The notes under the pieces are model-generated. The model worked only from the letters and a program-made list of their open reading frames with translations. It did no database searches and was not told the DNA's origin. From NCBI RefSeq assembly GCF_019097855.1, contig NZ_JAHRGL010000010.1, forward strand, positions 62,001 to 126,000: a stretch of DNA of 64,000 nucleotides. Reading direction: 5' to 3'. Of this stretch, positions 50,992-59,881 are shown piece by piece. Numbering within the stretch: the stretch's first letter is position 1; every line of letters starts with the position of its first letter. The DNA comes from Geopseudomonas aromaticivorans (GTDB lineage Bacteria; Pseudomonadota; Gammaproteobacteria; Pseudomonadales; Pseudomonadaceae). The position numbers and the translations under genes are program-made.

Positions 50992-52221
50992 TCAGGATGC
51001 CTGAGTCGCCCCGGCATGTCGCGGCAGGGCCATGGAAATCAGCGCGGCCAGCAGCACGAAAGCGCTGGACACCCACAGGCAGGCCTCGAGGCCCCAGGCC
51101 TGGAACACCCAGCCGGACAGCAGGGTGCCGAGCAGCCGGCCGAGGGCGTTGGACATGTAGTAGAAACCCACGTCCAGCGACACGCCGTCCTCCTTGGCAT
51201 AGCTGACGATCAGGTAGCTGTGCAGCGACGAGTTGATGGCGAACAGCGCGCCGAACAGCAGCAGGCCGCCGACCAGCACCGTCTGCGCCGGCAGCTCGCG
51301 GCCCAGGCCGAGGGCGATGGCCGCCGGCAGCCCGGCCAGCAGCAGCGCCCAGACGAACGCGGCGCGGCCATCCGGCAGCTTGCCGCTGCGCTTGCCGGTG
51401 AAGTACGGGGCGAACGACTGCACGCAGCCGTAGCCGATCACCCATACGGCGAGGAAGCCGCCGACCTGCCAGAAGTCCCAGCCGAAGCGGCTGGCCAGGT
51501 ACACCGGCAGGGCCACCACGAACCACACGTCGCGGGCGCCGAACAAAAACAAGCGCGCGGCGGACAGGATGTTGATCGCCCGGCTCTTCGACAGCAGGTC
51601 GCGGAACTTCGGCTTGCTCTTCGCCTTGCCGAGATCCTTCTTCAGCGTCGCCAGGCTGGCCAGCCAGATCAGCGCCAGCACGGCGGCCATGGCCAGCACT
51701 GCAGCGGTGAAGCCGAGCCAGGCCAGCAGCGCGCCGCCGAGGAAGAAGCCGACGCCCTTGAGCGCGTTCTTCGAGCCGGTCAGCAGCGCCACCCACTGGT
51801 ACAGGGTGCCCTGCTGGCCGTCCGCCACCAGCAGCTTGATCGAGCTCTTGGCGCTCATCTTGTTGAGGTCCTTGGCGATGCCGGACAGCGCCTGCGCCGC
51901 CATCACCCAGGGCACCGTGAGCATGGCCGCCGGCACGCTGAGCATCAGCAGCGCCGCCACCTGCAGGCCGAGGCCGATGTTCATGGTGCGGTTGAGGCCC
52001 AGCTGGGCACCCAGCCAGCCGCCGACCAGGTTGGTGACCACGCTGAAGATCTCGTAGAACAGGAACAGCGCGGCGATCTGCAGCGGGCTGTAGCCCAGGC
52101 CGTGGAAATGCAGCACCACCAGCATGCGCAGGGCGCCGTCGGTGAGGGTGAAGGCCCAGTAGTTGCCGGTGACCAGCAGGTACTGGCGGATTTCGGGGGA
52201 CAGTCGGGTGAGAGCGTGCAT
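50992..52221 (-). CDS. arsJ: ArsJ organoarsenical efflux MFS transporter
   Basis: A 409-residue major-facilitator protein with about twelve membrane segments. ArsJ exports 1-arseno-3-phosphoglycerate made by a linked glyceraldehyde-3-phosphate dehydrogenase. Characteristic stretches are NYWAFTLTDGALRMLVVLHFHGLGYSP and GIAKDLNKMSAKSSIKLL. The partner gap gene lies directly upstream. The family start MHALTRLSPEIRQYLL is the ATG at 52221, and an earlier in-frame start is not supported. Confidence 0.9.
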   Translation of the reverse strand: MHALTRLSPEIRQYLLVTGNYWAFTLTDGALRMLVVLHFHGLGYSPLQIAALFLFYEIFSVVTNLVGGWLGAQLGLNRTMNIGLGLQVAALLMLSVPAAMLTVPWVMAAQALSGIAKDLNKMSAKSSIKLLVADGQQGTLYQWVALLTGSKNALKGVGFFLGGALLAWLGFTAAVLAMAAVLALIWLASLATLKKDLGKAKSKPKFRDLLSKSRAINILSAARLFLFGARDVWFVVALPVYLASRFGWDFWQVGGFLAVWVIGYGCVQSFAPYFTGKRSGKLPDGRAAFVWALLLAGLPAAIALGLGRELPAQTVLVGGLLLFGALFAINSSLHSYLIVSYAKEDGVSLDVGFYYMSNALGRLLGTLLSGWVFQAWGLEACLWVSSAFVLLAALISMALPRHAGATQAS

Positions 52222-52284
52222 GGGTGGACCTGGTGGATGAGGTCGTTGAGTGGGCGCCGGCACTGGCGCGGCGCCGTAATCGTC

Positions 52285-52373
52285 GGGTGGAAAACCGCGC
52301 AGCGTTTTCCACCCGCGTGCAACCCGCCGGCACCCATGGCGGAAAAGACCTGCGGTCGTTTTCCACCCTACGC
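52285..52373. repeat. Bipartite hairpin repeat, reverse orientation
   Basis: gggtggaaaac (52285-52295) pairs with 52304-52314. A second unit at 52338-52373 is the near-exact reverse complement of unit A at 26439-26473. The order of units is therefore inverted relative to the copy at 26439-26528. It lies between gap and arsJ on their strand. Confidence 0.75.
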
Positions 52374-52420
52374 GGCTACGTGGCTCCTACGAGGCCGAGA
52401 GCCTCCTGCGGGCCTGCCTT

Positions 52421-52448
52421 GCCCCTCTCCCGCTTGCGGGAGAGGGGC
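52421..52448. repeat. Perfect 13-bp palindromic hairpin
   Basis: gcccctctcccgc (52421-52433) and gcgggagaggggc (52436-52448) flank tt. This hairpin type is widespread between genes in proteobacteria. It lies 20 bases past the gap stop and may terminate or stabilise the gap transcript, or separate it from arsJ. Confidence 0.6.
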
Positions 52449-52468
52449 CGGGAGTGAGAGCCTGCGGC

Positions 52469-53473
52469 TCAGCCGGCCAGGCCGACCTTGCGCGCCAGCT
52501 CCACGGTGCGGTTGGCGTAGCCCCACTCGTTGTCGTACCAGGCGTAGACCTTCACCTGGGTGCCGTTGACCACCAGGGTCGACAGCGCGTCGATGATCGA
52601 CGAGCGCGGGTCGGTGCGGTAGTCGATGGACACCAGCGGACGCTCCTCGTAGCCGAGGATGCCCTTGAGCGGACCGTCGGCGGCGGCCTTGAGCAGGACG
52701 TTGACCTCCTCCACGCTGGTCGCCCGCTCGACCTCGAACACGCAGTCGGTCAGCGAGGCGTTGGCCAGCGGCACGCGCACCGCGTGGCCGTTCAGCTTGC
52801 CGCGCAGCTCGGGGAAGATCTCGGCGATGGCGGTGGCCGAACCGGTGCTGGTCGGGATCAGGCTCATCAGCGAGGCGCGGGCGCGGCGCAGGTCGGTGTG
52901 CGGCTGGTCGAGCAGGCTCTGGGTGTTGGTCAGGTCGTGGATGGTGGTGATCGAGCCGTGGCGGATGCCCAGCGCCTCGTGGAGCACCTTGACCACCGGG
53001 GCCAGGCAGTTGGTGGTGCAGGAGGCGGCGGTGACGATGCGGTGGCGGGCCGGGTCGAACAGCTGGTCGTTGACGCCCATGACGATGTTGAGCGCGCCGG
53101 CTTCCTTGACCGGCGCGCTGACCACCACGCGCTTGACGCCCTGGTCGAGATAGGCCTGCAGCACGGCGACGGTCTTCATCTTGCCGCTGGCCTCGATCAC
53201 CAGATCGCAGCCCGACCAGTCGGTGTCGGCGATGGCCTTGTTGTGGCTGACCTTGATGCGCCGGCCCTCGATGACGATGCAGTCGCCCTCGCTGCCCGCC
53301 TCATGCTGCCAGCGGCCGTGCACCGAGTCGAAGTTGAGCAGGTGGGCGTGGGTCGCCGCGTCGGCGGCCGGGTCGTTGATCTGCACGAACTCCAGCTCCG
53401 GCCAGCCCCAGGCCGCGCGCAGGGCCAGACGCCCGATGCGGCCGAAGCCGTTGATGCCTACCTTGATGGTCAT
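52469..53473 (-). CDS. Arsenate-associated glyceraldehyde-3-phosphate dehydrogenase
   Basis: A 334-residue GAPDH. It has the NAD-binding [15 protein letters not shown] start and the catalytic cysteine C152 in ASCTTNC. The C-terminal [15 protein letters not shown] is conserved. With arsenate in place of phosphate it would form 1-arseno-3-phosphoglycerate, which ArsJ removes. Placement between the phosphatase and arsJ under arsR supports this specialised role over glycolysis. The frame is open upstream through the phosphatase gene region, but the GAPDH start is clear. Confidence 0.9.
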   Translation of the reverse strand: MTIKVGINGFGRIGRLALRAAWGWPELEFVQINDPAADAATHAHLLNFDSVHGRWQHEAGSEGDCIVIEGRRIKVSHNKAIADTDWSGCDLVIEASGKMKTVAVLQAYLDQGVKRVVVSAPVKEAGALNIVMGVNDQLFDPARHRIVTAASCTTNCLAPVVKVLHEALGIRHGSITTIHDLTNTQSLLDQPHTDLRRARASLMSLIPTSTGSATAIAEIFPELRGKLNGHAVRVPLANASLTDCVFEVERATSVEEVNVLLKAAADGPLKGILGYEERPLVSIDYRTDPRSSIIDALSTLVVNGTQVKVYAWYDNEWGYANRTVELARKVGLAG

Positions 53474-53499
53474 GGTCTCGTTCTCTTCCCGGTGGAGGT

Positions 53500-53997
53500 T
53501 TATGCGGCGTCGAACTGGGCGAGCCAGGCGACATGCGCCGGATGCTGGATGGCCTTGGGCCGCAGCACCTGGACCAGGGCGACGGCATCGGCGCGCGGCA
53601 GCCCGCGGTCGATGAGGATGCGCGCGGCGATCAGCCCGGTGCGCCCGGAGCCGCCCTTGCAGTGGATGGCGATGCTGCGGCCCTCGTCGAGCAGCGCGCG
53701 GATGCGTTCCTGCGCCTGCGTCCAGGCGGTGGCGAAGTCGTCCAGCGGCACCTGCTCGTCGGCCACCGGCAGGTGGAACCACTCCAGGTGGCGCGCGGCG
53801 CATAGCGCCGGCAGCTCGCCAGCCTGGTTCAGGTGCAGTTCCTCGCCCGGCATCAGGGTGATCAGCGCCTCGGCGCCGGCCGCCTGCAGGGTATCCAGCG
53901 CACTGGCGAGGCTGCTGTCCTTGCTGCCGGGGCAGGGGGTGAAGATCAGCCGGCCAAGGCAGCCGGGCACGCCGAGGATGTCGTAGGGATGTTGCAC
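53500..53997 (-). CDS. Dual-specificity/tyrosine phosphatase family protein of the ars cluster
   Basis: A 165-residue cysteine phosphatase. The active-site loop is [10 protein letters not shown] with C113 and R119. A general-acid aspartate is probably D80 in [10 protein letters not shown]. It starts at a GTG with AAGGAAG upstream and lies 26 bases before gap. Its substrate in arsenic resistance is not known to me. Its association with gap-arsJ hints at a role on arsenylated or phosphorylated metabolites. Confidence 0.82.
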   Translation of the reverse strand: MQHPYDILGVPGCLGRLIFTPCPGSKDSSLASALDTLQAAGAEALITLMPGEELHLNQAGELPALCAARHLEWFHLPVADEQVPLDDFATAWTQAQERIRALLDEGRSIAIHCKGGSGRTGLIAARILIDRGLPRADAVALVQVLRPKAIQHPAHVAWLAQFDAA

Positions 53998-54058
53998 GAT
54001 AGCGCTTCCTTGAGTTTGCCTTGGGCCCGGTCATCGGCCGGGGCCGTCGTTCGTCCCG

Positions 54059-54415
54059 TCAGCAGCAGGCGGCGCTGCGGGCGGGGCGCTCGCCCATCGC
54101 GGCCAGGCGGCGGGTTTCCGGGCTCAGCCAATGCCGGTTGGAATCGAGCATCAGCTTGAGCAGGTCATGCACCCAGTCCGGCAGGTCGGGATGCAGGCGG
54201 TAGTACACCCACTGACCCTGACGGCGGTCGGCGAGCAGGCCGCTGCTGCGCAGCTGCGCCAGGTGGCGGGAAATCTTCGGCTGGTTCTCGCCGAGGGCGC
54301 AGACCAGCTCGCACACGCACAGCTCGCCCTCGCGGGCGATCAACAGGGCGATGCGCGCACGGATTTCGTCAGCCAGACTCTTGCAGACCAGCGGCGGCGT
54401 CAGGTGTTCGGGCAT
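54059..54415 (-). CDS. arsR: ArsR arsenic-responsive repressor
   Basis: A 118-residue winged-helix repressor of the ArsR/SmtB family. The arsenite site is in ELCVCELVCAL (C33, C35, possibly C38), and the C-terminus has a further CC pair. The DNA-reading helix is QPKISRHLAQLRSSGLL. The ATG at 54415 fits the family. A dyad overlaps its promoter, so autoregulation is likely. It heads the arsR-phosphatase-gap-arsJ set and is divergent from acr3. Confidence 0.92.
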   Translation of the reverse strand: MPEHLTPPLVCKSLADEIRARIALLIAREGELCVCELVCALGENQPKISRHLAQLRSSGLLADRRQGQWVYYRLHPDLPDWVHDLLKLMLDSNRHWLSPETRRLAAMGERPARSAACC

Positions 54416-54446
54416 CGTCGTGCTCCCAGGCAGGACAGGGACGAAA

Positions 54447-54475
54447 AACATATGCCAAAACGCATATCTAGTAAA
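54447..54475 (-). promoter_or_regulatory. arsR promoter overlapped by an ArsR operator-like dyad
   Basis: On the minus strand TTTACT (54470-54475) and TATGTT (54447-54452) are spaced by 17 bases. The dyad ATATGC-N6-GCATAT (54450-54467) covers the spacer and -10, a position suited to repression. A related CATATG half-site occurs near 54552 on the acr3 side. Confidence 0.55.
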
Positions 54476-54696
54476 GACAGGCATGCCGATGGCTGATCGG
54501 GATCAGATGACCATGGCTTTTCAATGCCGGCACTGAATATTCGATTTCCCATATGTTAAGGTTCAGGCAGATTCTGCTGCAGGCCCGGTTATCGCCTGGC
54601 GACCGGCGTAGCGTCCGTCGCGGACGGCTCGGCATCTCATCATCGGCGCCCGCCGCCTCCGCGCGAGCTGGCCGCGAGTAAGGAAGGTAAGCCCCG

Positions 54697-55776
54697 ATGT
54701 CCAATCACTGTGAAGTGGCGGCCAGGCAGGCCGCCGGCGCCCCGCTCGGTTTCTTCGAGCGCTACCTGACCCTCTGGGTGTTCCTGTGCATCGTCGCCGG
54801 TACCCTGCTCGGCCTCTATGCCCCGGCGGTGGCCCACGGCATCGGCGCGCTGGAGGTGGCCCAGGTCAATCTGCCGGTCGGCGTGCTGATCTGGGTGATG
54901 ATCATCCCCATGCTGATGAAGATCGACTTCGCCGCCCTGCACGAGGTGCGCGAGCAGAAGGCCGGCATGGGAGTCACCCTGTTCGTCAACTGGGCGGTCA
55001 AGCCGTTCTCGATGGCGCTGATCGGCTGGCTGTTCATCAAGGTCGTGTTCGTCGACTGGTTGCCGGCCGGCGAACTGGACAGCTACATGGCCGGGCTGAT
55101 CCTGCTCGGCGCGGCGCCCTGCACGGCGATGGTCTTCGTGTGGAGCAACCTGTGCAACGGCAACGCCAACTTCACCCTGACCCAGGTGGCGCTCAACGAC
55201 CTGGTGATGGTGTTCGCCTTCGCGCCGATCGTCGCCCTGCTGCTCGGCGTGTCGTCGATCCCGGTGCCTTGGGACACCCTGCTGCTGTCGGTGGTGATGT
55301 ACATCGTCATCCCGCTGGCCATCGCCCAGTTCTTCCGCGCGCAGCTGCGCAGGCGCGGCGAGGCGGCCTTCCAGGCGGCGCTGGCGAAGATCTCGCCGTA
55401 CTCCATCGTCGCCCTGCTGGCCACCCTGGTGCTGCTGTTCTCCTTCCAGGGCGAGGCGATCGTCGCGCAGCCGCTGGTCATCGGCCTGCTGGCGGTACCG
55501 ATCCTGCTGCAGACCCTGTTCATCGCCGCGCTCGGCTACGGGCTGTGCCGCCGTTTCAAGGTCCGCCATGACATCGCTGGCCCCGCCACCATGATCGGTG
55601 CGTCGAACTTCTTCGAGCTGGCGGTCGCGGTGGCCATCGTGCTGTACGGCTTCGACTCGGGCGCGGCGCTGGCCACGGTGGTCGGCGTGCTGATCGAAGT
55701 GCCGGTGATGCTCTGGCTGGTGCGCAGCATCAATCGCAGCCGTGACTGGTACAACCGCGCCTTGCCGCGCAGCTGA
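54697..55776 (+). CDS. acr3: Acr3 arsenite efflux permease
   Basis: A 359-residue arsenite/proton antiporter of the BART superfamily with ten membrane segments. The essential cysteine is in LLGAAPCTAMVFVWSNLCNG, and IGASNFFELAVAVAIVLYG is conserved. It is expressed divergently from arsR. The 281-base intergenic region holds the arsR promoter dyad and a related half-site. Confidence 0.95.
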   Translation: MSNHCEVAARQAAGAPLGFFERYLTLWVFLCIVAGTLLGLYAPAVAHGIGALEVAQVNLPVGVLIWVMIIPMLMKIDFAALHEVREQKAGMGVTLFVNWAVKPFSMALIGWLFIKVVFVDWLPAGELDSYMAGLILLGAAPCTAMVFVWSNLCNGNANFTLTQVALNDLVMVFAFAPIVALLLGVSSIPVPWDTLLLSVVMYIVIPLAIAQFFRAQLRRRGEAAFQAALAKISPYSIVALLATLVLLFSFQGEAIVAQPLVIGLLAVPILLQTLFIAALGYGLCRRFKVRHDIAGPATMIGASNFFELAVAVAIVLYGFDSGAALATVVGVLIEVPVMLWLVRSINRSRDWYNRALPRS

Positions 55777-55802
55777 GGGCGCAGGGCATGCGGGGGTGGC
55801 GC

Positions 55803-56282
55803 TCAGTCGGCCAGCGCCTGCGCCGCCTCCGCCAGCTGCTCTTCGTTGAACACCCGCACGCCGGCGCGGCGCAGCAAGGCGGCGGTGACCCCCTCGCCCG
55901 GCACCCGGCGGCCGCTGAAGCTGCCGTCGTAGTTTTCCAGGTTGCCGCAGGAGGGGCTGCGCGCCTTGAGTACGGCGACGCGAATGCCATGCTGGCGCAC
56001 CAGCGCCAGGGCGGCCTGCGCCCCGGCCAGGAAGGCGGTGCCGACGTCCTCGCCGTCGACCGTGCGCACCGCCAGCAGGCCGTCCAGCACCGCGCCGCCC
56101 TGGCCGCCTTGAATTTCCGCCGGCGGCCGCGGCGTCGACAGGCCACCGGCCACCTCCGGGCAGAGCGCCACCACCCGCCCTTCGGCCTGCCACTGCAGCA
56201 GGCGCGGGATCGGGCCATGGGCCGCGCCGTCGTAACGCACCGCGTGACCGAGCAGGCAGCGGCTGACCAGGATCTTGTCCAT
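55803..56282 (-). CDS. DUF523 family protein
   Basis: A 159-residue protein of unknown function. ILVSRCLLGHAVRYDG at the start, LCPEVAGGLSTPRPPAEI, and VLKARSPSCGN with conserved cysteines are the family hallmarks and suggest a metal or redox site. The frame is open 77 codons upstream, but the family start is the ATG at 56282. It converges on acr3. Confidence 0.87.
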   Translation of the reverse strand: MDKILVSRCLLGHAVRYDGAAHGPIPRLLQWQAEGRVVALCPEVAGGLSTPRPPAEIQGGQGGAVLDGLLAVRTVDGEDVGTAFLAGAQAALALVRQHGIRVAVLKARSPSCGNLENYDGSFSGRRVPGEGVTAALLRRAGVRVFNEEQLAEAAQALAD

Positions 56283-56457
56283 CGGCACCTCGTGGCGTGG
56301 GCAAAGCGAGGGGCACAGTGTAGCCAGAGCGGCGCGCGCGACGGAATGCCACGGGCAGCTCATCTGCCGGCCGCCTGCCGGCGCTTGGCGGCAGTCTTGA
56401 TGGCGGACTACCATCGTGTCTCCTGTTCCTTCAATGCTTCTCAGGGCTCTGCTGATG

Positions 56458-56637
56458 AAAGTCGAAATTGAAGAGGTGGTGGGCAAGACGGACTGGGTGG
56501 TCAGGCTGGACACCTGTGCGGTGAACTTCAGGACGCAGGATGAGGCGAAGGCATTTGCCGAGCGGCTGCAAGCTCGACTGGATGCCCCTCACCCGCTGCC
56601 GACCAGCTGCCGCGAGGTGCTGTCCGAGCTGTCCTGA
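56458..56637 (+). CDS. Small hypothetical protein
   Basis: About 59 residues from the ATG at 56458 (MKVEIEEVVGKTDWVVRLD), or longer from starts at 56416 or 56437. The alpha/beta pattern and conserved-looking FRTQDEAKAFAERLQARL suggest a real cytoplasmic protein. I do not recognise a family. A terminator follows 20 bases after the stop, which supports expression. Confidence 0.6.
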   Translation, partial: KVEIEEVVGKTDWVVRLDTCAVNFRTQDEAKAFAERLQARLDAPHPLPTSCREVLSELS

Positions 56638-56656
56638 GCCGAGCGCAGCACACCCG

Positions 56657-56681
56657 AGGCCGCCACTTTCGGCGGCCTTTT
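56657..56681 (+). terminator. Rho-independent terminator
   Basis: ggccgcc (56658-56664) pairs with ggcggcc (56671-56677), followed by TTTT. It ends the small gene at 56458-56637. The next 170 bases, to the RlmN-like gene, show no gene. Confidence 0.85.
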
Positions 56682-56851
56682 GATGCCTGCCGCTGCAAGC
56701 AGGCAACCCCGGCGGTTGCCGCCCCGCCCCGCACGGCCCTAGGCGCGGCAGAGCTCTCCCCACCCCCGAGGTGCGGCCAACGGCTCCCCCTCGAGCCGCC
56801 GGCCAGAACCACCTGCCCTCTCCCGCGGCCTGGTGATAGGATGCGCGCCCT

Positions 56852-57886
56852 ATGCGTATCCACGACCTGCAACAACGTCTCGCCGCCTGCGGCGCCCAGT
56901 CCTGCCACAGCGGGCGCATCCTGCGTGCCTGGCTGCAGGGCCGGGCGCTGGACAGCGGACCGCGCAACCGGCCCGCCGAGGACTATTTCCCGCTTTCGGT
57001 ACGCGCGGCGCTGCCGGCACTGGCCGCGGAGGTCGCCGGCCTGGCGCGTCTGCGCTCCGAGCACCCGGCCGCCGACGGTTCGGCGCGCCTGCTGGTCGAA
57101 CTGGCCGACGGGCAGATGGTCGAGAGCGTGCTGCTGCCGCGCGATGGACTGTGCGTGTCGAGCCAGGTCGGCTGCGCAGTGGGCTGCGTGTTCTGCATGA
57201 CCGGCAAGAGCGGCCTGCTGCGCCAGCTCGGCAGCGCCGAGATCGTCGCCCAGGTCGCCCTCGCCCGGCGCTTCCGTGCGGTAAAGAAGGTGGTGTTCAT
57301 GGGCATGGGCGAGCCGGCGCACAACCTCGACAACGTGCTGGAGGCCATCCACCTGCTCGGCACCGACGGCGGCATCGGCCACAAGAACCTGGTGTTCTCC
57401 ACCGTCGGCGACCGGCGCGTGTTCGAGCGTCTGCCGCTGGAGCGGGTCAAGCCGGCGCTGGCGCTGTCGCTGCACACCACCCGCGCCGATCTGCGCCGCG
57501 AACTGCTGCCGCGCGCGCCCCAGCTCGACCCGGAGGAACTGGTCGAGCTGGGCGAGGCCTACGCGCGCACGGTCGGCTATCCGATCCAGTACCAGTGGAC
57601 GCTGCTCAAGGACATCAACGACAGCGTCGAGGAAATGGACGCCATCCTGCGCCTGTTCAAGGGCAAGTACGCGGTGCTCAACCTGATCCCCTACAACAGC
57701 CTGGAAGACGACGACTTCCAGCGTCCCGACGGCGAACGCATCGTGCAGATGGTGCGCTACCTGCACAGCCGCGGCGTGCTGACCAAGGTGCGCAACAGCG
57801 CCGGCCAGGACATCGACGGCGGCTGCGGCCAGCTGCGCGCGCGGGCCGAGGTGATCAGAGCCCGGCGCCAGCCACCGGCGCGCTGA
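56852..57886 (+). CDS. RlmN/Cfr family radical-SAM methyltransferase
   Basis: A 344-residue radical-SAM enzyme. The 4Fe-4S site is C108-x3-C112-x2-C115 (CAVGCVFCMTG). C101 (GLCVSSQVGC) and C325 (DIDGGCGQL) match the two catalytic cysteines of RlmN, which methylates C2 of A2503 in 23S rRNA. It is shorter than RlmN and does not lie in the usual rlmN context, so it is probably a paralogue. Its 3' end overlaps the DUF2780 gene by 32 bases. Confidence 0.85.
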   Translation: MRIHDLQQRLAACGAQSCHSGRILRAWLQGRALDSGPRNRPAEDYFPLSVRAALPALAAEVAGLARLRSEHPAADGSARLLVELADGQMVESVLLPRDGLCVSSQVGCAVGCVFCMTGKSGLLRQLGSAEIVAQVALARRFRAVKKVVFMGMGEPAHNLDNVLEAIHLLGTDGGIGHKNLVFSTVGDRRVFERLPLERVKPALALSLHTTRADLRRELLPRAPQLDPEELVELGEAYARTVGYPIQYQWTLLKDINDSVEEMDAILRLFKGKYAVLNLIPYNSLEDDDFQRPDGERIVQMVRYLHSRGVLTKVRNSAGQDIDGGCGQLRARAEVIRARRQPPAR

Positions 57887-58580
57887 GACCCGACACCGGC
57901 GCCGGCATCAGCGCACCGGGCACGCCCCAGATGCCGCCGAGGCTCTGCAGCAGCGTGCCGGCCACGCCCTGGCTGCCGAGGAACTGCAGCAGGATCGGCG
58001 CGAACTGGCCGACCAGGCCGGCTCCCATGCCCAGCGCCGAGAACGCCTGGTTGACGTCCTCCAGGCTGTCGACCGGACCTGCCGATGCGCCGCCCTGCGG
58101 CGCCGGGCTGGCGGAGCCGCCGAGCAAGCCGCTCAAGGCGCTCAAGCGACCCAGCACACCGCTGACGCCATTGCCCGCGCTGGCAGCGCTGCCAGCATTG
58201 CTACCCAGGAGTTCCAGGCCCGGCACGGCGCCGGCCAGCTGCGCATACTGATCGCCCGCCAGGCGATTCTGCGCCAGGCCGAGCAAGGCTCCAACGCCAC
58301 CCACCGCCTGCTGCGGGCTCACTTGCAGGGCCTGCAGCGAATCGAGCAGGGCCAGGGTCTGCGGATTGACCAGGCTGCCGAGGGCGGCGCTGCCGGGCGG
58401 AGCAGCAGGCCCGGCGACCGGGGCGGTCTGAGCAGCGGAAGATGCCGCCGGGACGACCTGGATGGCGGGCGCGCTCGGCGCCGGGATGGCCTGGGCGGCA
58501 TCCCCCGCAGTGACCGCGAAGGCCGGGACACTCGCCGCGAGCAGCAGGGCGGACAGGCTGAGAGAGTGAAGCACGTGCAT
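57855..58580 (-). CDS. DUF2780 family exported protein
   Basis: A 241-residue protein with a signal peptide (MHVLHSLSLSALLLAASVPAFA). A low-complexity Ala/Pro segment follows, then the DUF2780 domain (QQAVGGVGALLGLAQNRLAGDQYAQLAGAVPGLELL). It is probably periplasmic, function unknown. Its C-terminal codons overlap the RlmN-like gene in the opposite orientation. Confidence 0.82.
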   Translation of the reverse strand: MHVLHSLSLSALLLAASVPAFAVTAGDAAQAIPAPSAPAIQVVPAASSAAQTAPVAGPAAPPGSAALGSLVNPQTLALLDSLQALQVSPQQAVGGVGALLGLAQNRLAGDQYAQLAGAVPGLELLGSNAGSAASAGNGVSGVLGRLSALSGLLGGSASPAPQGGASAGPVDSLEDVNQAFSALGMGAGLVGQFAPILLQFLGSQGVAGTLLQSLGGIWGVPGALMPAPVSGLSAPVAGAGL

Positions 58581-58728
58581 GGGCGAACCTCGAAGAAAAG
58601 GGATGCGGCTTGTCTATGACCACACGGCGCGCACAAGTGCTGAGTGAGCGGGCGATAAACCGGCGAACGGCACCCTGATCGCACACGGCCGCCAACCTGC
58701 GCGGCACCACCCGCGTGCCCTACACTGA

Positions 58729-59337
<609 letters not shown>

Positions 59338-59360
59338 GCCGGCCCCGCGCGTCGCGACGA

Positions 59361-59837
59361 TCAGCGCGCCCGGCGCGGCGACGACTTGCGGCTGGCGCTA
59401 CCCCGCGCCTGCGGGGCCAGCAGGTGGAGGTAGTCCTGCAGGTAATCCTGCAGGGTGGTGCTGATCGGCATGGCGCCGGTGCTTTCCTTGAGGGCCACGG
59501 CGCTGTCCTGCTGCCAGCCCGACACCGCCTCCTGCACCGCCGCGCTGAAGGCGCTCTGGTTGTTGAGGGTGGTTTCCGCCAGCTGCTGGACCGCCCCGCA
59601 CTGTAGCTGCAGGGCCTTCCAGCCCAGATCGCTGGCGACAAAGCCCAGCGAGCTCCAGTCGCGGGCGTCGAGCATGCGAGTGGACGCGCTCTCCAGCTCG
59701 GCGGCGCAGGCGTCGACCGCGCGGTTGCCCGCCTCGCTCCAGCGCAGGCTGTTTTCCCGCAGCAGGTCGCAGAGACGGAAGTAGAACTGCAGATTGACCT
59801 TGTACTGGGTCAGCGAGGATTGCGCATCGAGGTACAT
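59361..59837 (-). CDS. Phasin family protein
   Basis: A 158-residue helical protein. QYKVNLQFYFRLCDLLRENSLRW and the amphipathic helices after it fit phasins that coat polyhydroxyalkanoate granules. The C-terminus is basic (SRKSSPRRAR). It lies 44 bases downstream of the PHA synthase gene, which supports a granule role. Confidence 0.75.
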   Translation of the reverse strand: MYLDAQSSLTQYKVNLQFYFRLCDLLRENSLRWSEAGNRAVDACAAELESASTRMLDARDWSSLGFVASDLGWKALQLQCGAVQQLAETTLNNQSAFSAAVQEAVSGWQQDSAVALKESTGAMPISTTLQDYLQDYLHLLAPQARGSASRKSSPRRAR

Positions 59838-59881
59838 GACGACCTCCTACAGAGGGCAGCGGATGGGGAGGAAAGCCGAAG

